64,000 bases of DNA from NCBI GenBank assembly GCA_026400395.1, contig JAPLPD010000111.1:1-64000 (forward strand), in the 5' to 3' direction. Positions 48,001 to 56,180 of this stretch are shown here, one piece after another; position 1 is the stretch's first letter; every line of letters starts with the position of its first letter. Source of the stretch: Alphaproteobacteria bacterium. Lineage in GTDB: Bacteria > Pseudomonadota > Alphaproteobacteria > Rhizobiales > Xanthobacteraceae. The notes below the pieces were generated by a model. It was not told the DNA's origin and made no database searches. It saw nothing but the letters and a program-made list of their open reading frames with translations. The position numbers and the translations under genes were made by a program.

Positions 48001-49709
48001 TGGACGGGACTTTGATCGATACCGACGTGCTGGTGGTTGGCGGCGGCGCCGGCGGCCTGATGGCGGCGCTCTCCGCTAAGCGAAATGGCCCGCCAGGCAC
48101 CCGCGTCACCCTGGTCGATTCCTGGCTGATCGGCCGGACCGGCCACACTGCGTTTTCCAACGCCTGGACCATCGTCGCACTGCCGGGCGACGACGTCGAC
48201 GGCATCCTGCATGAGATCGTTGCCGGCAATGACGGTATTGCCGACCAGGAACTTGTGCGGCAGTCGCTGATCGATTCAGCCGCGCGCCTTGCCGATTTCG
48301 AGGCGATGGGGATGCACTTCAGCCGCGACGAGGCTGGCGCTTATAAGCGGAGGCCGACCCGCGGCCTCGATCTTGCGCGGGTGATGTATCCCGAGGGCGG
48401 CGGTCTCGAATTCGCCTGGAAGCTCCGGCTGGCGCTCGAACAGGCGGGGGTGCAACTCCTCGATCGGCTGTTCATCACCGGCCTGATGCGCTCGGGTGGC
48501 GAACGCATTGTCGGCGCGGTGGGTATCAACAGCCGCAACGGGGAGTTCAACGTCATCAAGGCGCGGACGACCATCGTTGCCACCAACGCCATCACGTTCC
48601 GCTCGGGCTTCGTGCGCGACATCACGGGCACCGGCACGCTGCTGGCCTATCGGGCGGGCGCGAGCTTGCGCAACGCCGAGTTCTCCTACGTGCGCCCCGG
48701 CACGCCGAAGTTCTATTTCGAGGGCATCACCTTCGCCATCCAGGAGGGCGCGCGGTGGCTGAACGCCAAGGGCGAGGCGTTCATGGACGAGTACGAGCCG
48801 GAGTGGGGCGATCAGGCCGATGTGCCGCGCATCGCCAAGGCGATGGCGATGGAAAACCGCAAGGGCAACACGCCGCTCTATCTCGACATGTCGCCGATCC
48901 CCGATCACCTGCGGGACTATTTCATCCAGAGCAAAGTCAAATGGATGGACAACTTCTTCCGCAAGCTTGGCGACGAGGCGAAGACCGACATGTTCGGCAA
49001 GACGCCGTACTACGCGCTCAATCAGATGACCAAGATGGGCATCCGGACCGGTGCCGATTGCCGCTCCGACGTGCCGGGCCTGCTGTCGGCGGGGCTGGCG
49101 CAGGCCGGCTGCGCCAATCATTTCGCCGGTTTCCATATCGGACTTTGCGTCGGCAACGGCTGGATCGCGGGAAAATCGGCGATCGAGGATATGGACCGCC
49201 TGCCGCCGCCGTCGCTCGATGCCGCGGAGGTGAGGGCGCTGCACGCCGAGACGCAGGCACCGCTGAAGGCGTCAGCGTCGGCGGAATCCGACCGGATCCT
49301 GCGCGACCTGCAGGGCGTGATGTTCGCTTACGACACCGGCATCCTGAAAAAGGAAGATCGTCTGCAGACGGCGCTCGATCGTGTCACGGTGCTGTCCGAC
49401 GAGTTCAAGGAGATTGCGGCGCCGCACACCCACGAATTGGTGCGCCTCAAGGAGACCGAGGCGATGTTGCTGGCGGCGCATTTCATTCTCGCTGCCTCGC
49501 TCTATCGCACCGAGTCCCGCCTCAGCCACTTCCGCGAGGATCACGATCTCCGCGACGATGATAACTGGCTGGTGTGGGTCGATGTGGCCGAGGGCGGCAA
49601 CGGGCCGTCGTTCAGCAGGACGCCGATCCCGACGCCTTATTGTCCGGTGACCTTGCCGCGAAGAAAGCCGTCACGCCTTGCGGCGAGTTCGCCGGTGGGC
49701 GGCGTCTAA
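48001..49709 (+). CDS. FAD-dependent oxidoreductase (fumarate reductase/adenylylsulfate reductase flavoprotein-like)
   Basis: TDVLVVGGGAGGLMAALSAK; GLLSAGLAQAGCANHFAGFHIGLCVGNGWIAGKSAIE; 5 bp downstream of the ferredoxin gene. Confidence 0.85.
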
Positions 49710-49716
49710 GACAAAA

Positions 49717-51333
49717 TCAGCGCGTGGTGACGATGAAATCGGTGTATTCGCCGGTTTCCTCGGACATCTTGTTGTCGGACACGATCAACGACGAGCCGGC
49801 CGTGATCAGCGAGGAAATGCGCTCCACCAGTTCCGGGGCCATGACTAGACGATCCAGCGCGGCGGCCGGGTTCGGCACCGGCGCTTCGACGTCCTTGACC
49901 GGCTCGGCGCGTCCCTTGCGTGGGGCGTTGGAGCCCTTGAGCTCGGCCATGCGCCGGTAACCGCTCGGGATCGACACCACGGTCCAGCGGAGGCCCTCGC
50001 CGGAGACCTTCATGCCCATGGCGGTGTAGACGTGCGTGCCTACGGGCTGGTCGGGGCGCTCGAAGCTGACCGGCGCGTCGAACAGCGGCTTCCAGCCTTG
50101 ACGGACGTAGAGCTTGCTGTCCTTCAGGCTGACGAACACCGAGATCGGCCGCCCGTTGGCCTCGCGCACCGCGGCGGGCGGCATGGCCTTCGGACGTTCA
50201 TCGATCATGATCGGCGCCGGAGCGGCGAGGGGGGCCGATTTGGCCTCGACGGCCACAGCGTCAACGGCCACGGCTTCGGCAGGCTTGATGTCAGCGGGTT
50301 TGGTCGCCGCGGACTTGATCTCTGACGGCACGGGCTCGGCAGTTACGGCCGCTTCGGCCTCCGCAGGCTTGACCTCCGCAGTCTCGGCTTCCGCAGTCTT
50401 GGTTTCTACAGGGCTGGCTTCCGCAACTTGGGCGTCGGTCGCTGCCGGCCGGGCTTCGGCCTGGCCGGAATTGTGCTCAGCGGATGAGGTGGCTTCGGCA
50501 ACCAATTCCTTGGCGCTGCCGCCGGACCCGTCGGTGGACTTGGTCGCCTGCTCGGCCGCGGGCGCGTCGGCCGCAGGTTCGGTGACAACCGAGTTGGCGA
50601 CGGCCTTGGCATCGTCGCCGGTGGCCGTCATGACCGCGATCGCGTTCGAAGCGTCGGCGGTCCTGACCTTGGCGACCGACGACGTGAACGCCGGTTCGGT
50701 CGCTACGACGGCGGGAAGGGGCGTCAGCGCGGGCGCGGCGGCGGCGGGCTTGGGCGCCGGAAGGGGCAGCGGCGGCGACTCCGCCATCTGCGGCTTCGGC
50801 ACGAACAGCCGGGCATGGTCGAACTCGATCGGCGCAACCTCCGGCCGGGTGATGATCACCCGCGCGCCCATCTTGGTGGTCTTCCAGAGAAGCTGAGCGA
50901 AGTTTTCGGTCAGGCGGACGCAGCCGTGCGACGCCGGGTAGCCGGGCAAGGGCCCTTGGTGAAGCGCGGAACCCGACCAGGTGATGCGCTGCATGTACGG
51001 CATCGACGCGCCGTAGAGATTGGAGACGTGATGGCGGCTCTTCTGGATGATCGAGAACATGCCCATCGGCGTGGGGTGGCCGGGGGTTCCTGTGGAAACG
51101 GCCGTGCTTGCGATCGGGTTTCCGTCGGCGAACAGCGTCGCGCGCTGCTTGTCGATCGAAACGATGATGTGCAACGGCCCGGATGGAATGGGCGGCGACT
51201 TGTCGTTTTTGCTTTCATCGATCCGCGGCCGCGATTTGGGCTTCCGGACGACAGCCGGGCTGGGCGACGCAGCACTGCTGGAAAACCCTGGAAAATCCCA
51301 GGCTTTGACCTCAACGGGTCCGGCCGCCAGCAA
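49717..51333 (-). CDS. L,D-transpeptidase (YkuD domain) with Ala/Glu/Lys-rich linker; signal peptide interrupted by in-frame TGA upstream (51349-51351)
   Basis: LHIIVSIDKQRATLFADG, GTPGHPTPMGMFSI, PASHGCVRLTENFAQLLW; upstream in-frame MNRAALIA*ISLSSLLAAGPVEVKAWDF from ATG at 51375. Confidence 0.82.
   Translation of the reverse strand: MLAAGPVEVKAWDFPGFSSSAASPSPAVVRKPKSRPRIDESKNDKSPPIPSGPLHIIVSIDKQRATLFADGNPIASTAVSTGTPGHPTPMGMFSIIQKSRHHVSNLYGASMPYMQRITWSGSALHQGPLPGYPASHGCVRLTENFAQLLWKTTKMGARVIITRPEVAPIEFDHARLFVPKPQMAESPPLPLPAPKPAAAAPALTPLPAVVATEPAFTSSVAKVRTADASNAIAVMTATGDDAKAVANSVVTEPAADAPAAEQATKSTDGSGGSAKELVAEATSSAEHNSGQAEARPAATDAQVAEASPVETKTAEAETAEVKPAEAEAAVTAEPVPSEIKSAATKPADIKPAEAVAVDAVAVEAKSAPLAAPAPIMIDERPKAMPPAAVREANGRPISVFVSLKDSKLYVRQGWKPLFDAPVSFERPDQPVGTHVYTAMGMKVSGEGLRWTVVSIPSGYRRMAELKGSNAPRKGRAEPVKDVEAPVPNPAAALDRLVMAPELVERISSLITAGSSLIVSDNKMSEETGEYTDFIVTTR
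50344..50433. repeat. 15-bp degenerate tandem repeat (about 6 units) inside the transpeptidase linker
   Basis: Successive 15-mers ctccgcaggcttgac/ctccgcagtctcggc/ttccgcagtcttggt/ttctacagggctggc/ttccgcaacttgggc; encodes a pentapeptide-like series (e.g. PVETK TAEAE TAEVK PAEAE). Confidence 0.7.
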
Positions 51334-51586
51334 CGACGAAAGCGATATTCAGGCAATCAGCGCAGCGCGATTCATCGTCCAGTCTCCATCAACCCAAAGC
51401 GCCCGCACCGGCGGCAATTTAGCTCAGGTTTCCGGATTCACCAGTTGAAATTAGCCTCAATTCCCCAGGCATTTATGGGTGCTAACGGACTTGTGAGCGG
51501 ATCTGAGGCATGAGCAATCAGCGGGTACGATTTGGTCCCGAATTGGGGCATGATAGGACGGCTCGCCACCACCAGCAGGACGCGCC

Positions 51587-52570
51587 ATGAAATACCGCCG
51601 CTCGGAAGCCAAGGACCACGCCCGTGCCCACATGAAGGGCATCTGGGCCGCCGCGCTGATGCCCTACGCGCAGGATCTGTCGATCGACGAGAAGGGATTC
51701 CGCAAGAACCTGCGGCACTGGGTGGACGATCTCGGCATCGACGGCGTGTTCATCGCCGGCAAGCAGAGCGAGTTTTTCTCGATGTCGATTGCCGAGCGCA
51801 AGCGCTCCATGGAGATCGTCGTCGATGAGATCGGCAAGACGGCCGGCGTGATCGCCTCGTGTTCCGATCAGAACATGGACGTGGTGATCGATCTTGCGAA
51901 GCACGCCCAGGCAATCGGTGCGCCCTATATTGTGGTGCACGCGCCGGTGCTCCACTTCCTCGGCAAGCAGGACGAGACGCTCTACCAGTATTACAAAACG
52001 ATCAGCGAGCAGGTCGACATCGGCATCGCCATGTGGAGCCACGAGGACTCCGGCTACCTGATGAGCCCGGAGCTTTGCGCTCGGATCGCCGAACTGCCGA
52101 ACATTGTCGCCATCAAATACAGCGTGCCGCGCGAGATGTATGTGCGGCTGTCGCGGATGGTAGGCGACAAGATCCAGGTCAGCACGGCGTCGGAGGTCGA
52201 GTGGTTCGACAATATCGTCGAACTCGGCTGGCGGCTCTATCTGTGCTCGTCACCGCCGTATCTGTTCCAGACCAAGGTGGACCGCCGCATGCGCGACTAC
52301 ACCGATCTCGCGTTCAAGGGCGAGGTGGCGAAGGCGAAGGTCATCCGTGACAGTCTCAATCCGGTGCGCGAGGCGTTCCGCCGCACGCGGCCCGCCGAGA
52401 AGCCGCCGTCGCATTCGAAGTACTGGCAGGAGCTGATGGGCCAGGTCGGCGGCCGGGTGCGCCCGCCGATGCTCGAACTGACCGACGCGGAGAAGGAAGC
52501 CACGCGCAAGGCGTTCGAGACTTGCGGGTTGAAACTGCCTGGTACCGATGCGAAGCCGTCGGCGGCTTGA
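51587..52570 (+). CDS. dihydrodipicolinate synthase family protein
   Basis: KGIWAAALMPYAQDLSIDEKGFRKNLRHWVDDLGIDGVFIAGKQSEFFSMSIAERKR; NIVAIKYSVPREMY. Confidence 0.88.
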   Translation: MKYRRSEAKDHARAHMKGIWAAALMPYAQDLSIDEKGFRKNLRHWVDDLGIDGVFIAGKQSEFFSMSIAERKRSMEIVVDEIGKTAGVIASCSDQNMDVVIDLAKHAQAIGAPYIVVHAPVLHFLGKQDETLYQYYKTISEQVDIGIAMWSHEDSGYLMSPELCARIAELPNIVAIKYSVPREMYVRLSRMVGDKIQVSTASEVEWFDNIVELGWRLYLCSSPPYLFQTKVDRRMRDYTDLAFKGEVAKAKVIRDSLNPVREAFRRTRPAEKPPSHSKYWQELMGQVGGRVRPPMLELTDAEKEATRKAFETCGLKLPGTDAKPSAA

Positions 52571-52575
52571 GGGCG

Positions 52576-53136
52576 ATGATCATGCAAACCGGACGACTCA
52601 AGGCTTTTAACTTTCAGAAATGGATCGCCGAGAACGAACACCTGCTCAAGCCGCCGGTCGGCAACAAGAAGGTGTTCGAGGATGGTGAGATGACCGTGCA
52701 GGTGGTCGGCGGTCCAAACGAGCGCGCTGACTATCACGACGACCCGGTGGAGGAATTTTTCTACCAGCTCAAGGGCAACATGGTGCTCAAGGTCGGCGAC
52801 AACGGCAATTTTTACGACGTGCCGATCCGCGAGGGCGAGGTGTTTCTTCTGCCTGCGCATGTGCGGCACTCGCCGCAACGGCCGCCGGGTTCGATCGGTC
52901 TCGTGGTCGAGCCGAAGCGCTACGACAGCGATCCATTCGATGCGTTCGAATGGTACTGCTTCGAATGCAATGCGCTGGTCCACCGCATCGAGGTAAAGGT
53001 CGAGCATCTCGTGCGCGAACTGCCGCCGCTCTACGAGGCATTCTTTGCCGACGAGGCGGCGCGCATTTGCAAGAAATGTGGTGCACTGCATCCCGGACGC
53101 AAGCCGCCGGCGGGCTGGGCGCAGTTTCCGGCCTGA
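52576..53136 (+). CDS. 3-hydroxyanthranilate 3,4-dioxygenase-like protein
   Basis: NEHLLKPPVGNKKVFEDGEMTVQVVGGPNERADYHDDPVEEFFYQLKGNMVLKV; C-terminal CxxC pairs CFECNALVH and CKKCGALHPG as in bacterial 3-HAO. Confidence 0.88.
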   Translation: MIMQTGRLKAFNFQKWIAENEHLLKPPVGNKKVFEDGEMTVQVVGGPNERADYHDDPVEEFFYQLKGNMVLKVGDNGNFYDVPIREGEVFLLPAHVRHSPQRPPGSIGLVVEPKRYDSDPFDAFEWYCFECNALVHRIEVKVEHLVRELPPLYEAFFADEAARICKKCGALHPGRKPPAGWAQFPA

Positions 53137-53137
53137 C

Positions 53138-53614
53138 CTACTGCGCCATATCGACAGCCGTGCTGATGCCCGGGCCTTCACCGGTGATGAGGACGATCAC
53201 CTCCTCATCCTTGGCGCCGTCGTAGTGGACCTGTTTGCCGTAGTGGGTCACCGCGCCGCCGGGCTTGACGGCGATGGTCGCATCCTTGTCCCACTTGTTG
53301 CCGGTGCCGACATACCAGGTGCCTTGCAGCACGGTGATGAAGCGGTCGTTGGGATGGAAATGCGGCTTGGAGAAGTTGCCGGGTTTGAAGCGGTTCATCA
53401 CCATGTAGAAGCCGGGCTTGCTCGGATCGCCGAACAGTACTTTCTGATTGGTGGGGGCGGCGCCGGTCGGATCGCGCCATTTCAGTTCGTCGGCCTGTCT
53501 GATGGCGATGGCTTTGGGGTCGAGTTCGGCCGCGGCGGCGGAACCGGCGAGCCCGGCGAGCAGCGCTGTGGCAATGAGGTGACGGGAAATGCGGCAAGAA
53601 GCGCCGTATGACAT
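53138..53614 (-). CDS. cupin domain-containing secreted protein
   Basis: Signal-peptide-like N-terminus; KPHFHPNDRFITVLQGTWYVGTGNKWDKDATIAVKPGGAVTHYGKQVHYDGAKD. Confidence 0.85.
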   Translation of the reverse strand: MSYGASCRISRHLIATALLAGLAGSAAAAELDPKAIAIRQADELKWRDPTGAAPTNQKVLFGDPSKPGFYMVMNRFKPGNFSKPHFHPNDRFITVLQGTWYVGTGNKWDKDATIAVKPGGAVTHYGKQVHYDGAKDEEVIVLITGEGPGISTAVDMAQ

Positions 53615-53783
53615 GATGCCCTCCCAGCGGTTTATTGTGGCCCGATCCGATGGCCTTGGCGGTCAGTCTAGCGCAAATCGCCGGACTTGGTGGCGCTTTG
53701 GCGCGTTGACAATTTGCGCGAAGCGAGCGCGAAATCGGCAACCGCCGCCGCGGTTCGAGCGGCAGGCGCACCGGGAGGATCGA

Positions 53784-54749
53784 ATGATGAAGCGGCTTGT
53801 CGCAGCTGTTGTGGTGCTGGCCGGACTTTCGACTGCGGCTCTGGCGCAGCAGGACTATCCGAACCGAGTGATTAAGATCACCCAGGGCTTTCCGCCCGGC
53901 GGCAACGTCGACATCATCGCCCGTATCCTCGGCCATGAGATGGAGAAGGGTCTCGGCCAGTCGATGATCGTCGAAGCGAAGCCCGGTCTCGCCGGCGCAC
54001 TGGCCGCCGAGACCGTGGCGCGCAGCGATCCCGACGGCTACAGCCTCTTGGTGCTGCCGAGCGCGCATCCGGCTTATGCGGCGCTGTCGAAATACGTGAA
54101 GTTCAAGGTGGTGGACGATTTCTCCTGGATTTCGGTCGCGAGCTTCTATCCGTTCATGATCGCGGTGAAAGCGGACTCGCGCTTCAAGACGCTCAAGCAG
54201 CTGATCGAGGAGGGGCGTAGCAAGCCCGGCGAACTGAAATACGGCTCGGCCGGCATCGGCTCGATCCTGCACACCACCGTCGAGTTGCTGGGCGTCGAGA
54301 CCAAGACCAAGTACCTGCATATTCCCTATCGCGGGGAGGCGCCGGCGATCACCGCGCTGCTGCAGGGCGAGATCGACTTTATCGCCGCGACCACCGGGCC
54401 GATCAGCGCGCGCATCAAGGGCGGCGAGTTCCGCGCGCTGGCGGTGACCGGCAAGACGCGCTGGCGTGATTTCCCCGAGGTGCCGACCGTCGATGAATCC
54501 GGCATCCCGGGTTTTGAGGTGATCTCATGGACAGGCATGGCCGGGCCGGCGAACATGCCGAAGCCGATCGTCGATCGCCTCAATGCCGAGCTTCGCAAGG
54601 CGCTTGCCGTGCCCGACGTGAAGAGCAAGCTCGAGGCGATGGGCGGCGACGCGCGCGCCACCACGCCCGAGGAGATGAAGGCGCTTGTGCAGCGGCAATA
54701 CGATCTGTGGAAGAGGCTCGCCGTCGAGGCGAACCTGTCCATCAACTAG
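53784..54749 (+). CDS. Bug/tripartite tricarboxylate transporter family solute-binding protein
   Basis: Signal peptide MMKRLVAAVVVLAGLSTAALAQ; YPNRVIKITQGFPPGGNVDIIARILGHEMEKGLGQSMIVEAKPG. Confidence 0.9.
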   Translation: MMKRLVAAVVVLAGLSTAALAQQDYPNRVIKITQGFPPGGNVDIIARILGHEMEKGLGQSMIVEAKPGLAGALAAETVARSDPDGYSLLVLPSAHPAYAALSKYVKFKVVDDFSWISVASFYPFMIAVKADSRFKTLKQLIEEGRSKPGELKYGSAGIGSILHTTVELLGVETKTKYLHIPYRGEAPAITALLQGEIDFIAATTGPISARIKGGEFRALAVTGKTRWRDFPEVPTVDESGIPGFEVISWTGMAGPANMPKPIVDRLNAELRKALAVPDVKSKLEAMGGDARATTPEEMKALVQRQYDLWKRLAVEANLSIN

Positions 54750-54792
54750 CCGAGCGCATAAGCTGGAGCCCCGACAAGCCCTGAGGTCCGCC

Positions 54793-55986
54793 ATGAACGC
54801 ACCCATCAAACTGTCCACGATCCCGTTCGACGCCGCTCGCCTCGACAGGTTGATGGATGACGCTGGCATGGACGTGCTGATCGCCACCTCCAAGCACAAC
54901 GTGCAGTACCTGCTTGGCGGACACCGCGCATTCTTCTTCGACTACATGGATGCGATGGGCCTGAGCCGCTATCTGCCGGTGCTGGTCTATGCCAAAGGTG
55001 CGCCCGAAAAGGCTGCCTATTTCGGCCACCGCCTGGAAAACTTCCAGCGCGAGAACAATCCGTTCTGGACGCCGGTGCAGTTGTGCAATTCGTCGGGCTC
55101 GCTCGACACCATGCAGAAGGCGATCGAGCACATCAAAAAGGCCGGCATCAAGACGCGCGGCATCGGCGCCGAGCTTTCGTTCCTGCCGGTCGATGCCGGC
55201 CATGCTCTGCAGAGCGCCTTCGCCGACAGCAAGTTGAGCGATGCTCTTTTCGTGCTGGAGCGGATGCGCGCGATCAAGACGCCCGATGAATTGAAGAAGC
55301 TCAAGATCGCGTCGGAGGCGGTGATCGAGTCGATGAAGGCGGTGATCGCCAAGCACGGTCCCGGCGCGACCAAGGCCGAGGTCACCGAGGCGTTGCGCCG
55401 GGAGGAAACCAACCGCGGGCTGACGTTCGAATATTGCCTGATCACGGCGGGCAAGTCGCTCAACCGCGCGCCGTCCGATCAGGTCTGGGGCGAGGGCGAC
55501 ATCATGTCGATCGACTCCGGCGGCAACTATCACGGCTACATCGGCGATCTTTGCCGGATGGCGATCCAGGGCGAGCCGGACCCCGAGTTGGAGGACATGC
55601 TGGGCGACATCGAAGCGATCCAGCGCGCCTCGATGAAGCCGATCAAGGCCGGCGCCATGGGCAGCGAGGTCTATGCGGCGGGCGAAGCGATGTTGGCCAG
55701 ATCGAAGTACCACAACAACATGCATTTCCTCGGTCACGGCATGGGGCTCGTGAGCCATGAAGCGCCGCGGCTCACCGCCACCGGGCCGGTTCCCTATGAC
55801 GACTATGACGCCCACCGGCCACTCGAAGCCGGCATGGTGATCTCGGTCGAGACCACGTTGGCTCACCCCAAACGGGGCTTCATCAAGCTCGAGGACACCG
55901 CAGTTGTGACCGAGCGGGGCTGCGATATCTACGGGGAGGGGGCCCGGGGTTGGAACCGGGCCGGAACCGCTGTGCACCACGCCTGA
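54793..55986 (+). CDS. M24 family metallopeptidase (Xaa-Pro peptidase-like)
   Basis: Creatinase N-domain; WGEGDIMSIDSGGNYHGYIGDLCR; MHFLGHGMGLVSHEAPR; FIKLEDTAVVTERG. Confidence 0.9.
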   Translation: MNAPIKLSTIPFDAARLDRLMDDAGMDVLIATSKHNVQYLLGGHRAFFFDYMDAMGLSRYLPVLVYAKGAPEKAAYFGHRLENFQRENNPFWTPVQLCNSSGSLDTMQKAIEHIKKAGIKTRGIGAELSFLPVDAGHALQSAFADSKLSDALFVLERMRAIKTPDELKKLKIASEAVIESMKAVIAKHGPGATKAEVTEALRREETNRGLTFEYCLITAGKSLNRAPSDQVWGEGDIMSIDSGGNYHGYIGDLCRMAIQGEPDPELEDMLGDIEAIQRASMKPIKAGAMGSEVYAAGEAMLARSKYHNNMHFLGHGMGLVSHEAPRLTATGPVPYDDYDAHRPLEAGMVISVETTLAHPKRGFIKLEDTAVVTERGCDIYGEGARGWNRAGTAVHHA

Positions 55987-56180
55987 CAGCGGAATAAGTC
56001 GCCTGCTCGGGGTTTAGCCATCCGGAGAGCAACATCTCCTCTTGAACAAGGCATGGTGTTCGGGGATGATTTTGCCAGCAGCAAAGCGACTCAGGCATCG
56101 GATGTCGGCGGCCTTCTCGGAGGATGGCCGGAGGCCGACGTGATGCCAAAGAGAAGTCGTGCTTTGGGGGTTAGGCGTCG

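Noticed and set aside
50344-50433. Short tandem repeat considered as a possible CRISPR array
   Set aside because: 15-bp in-frame repeats with no spacers, inside a coding linker; not a CRISPR array. No other regularly spaced direct repeats were noticed.
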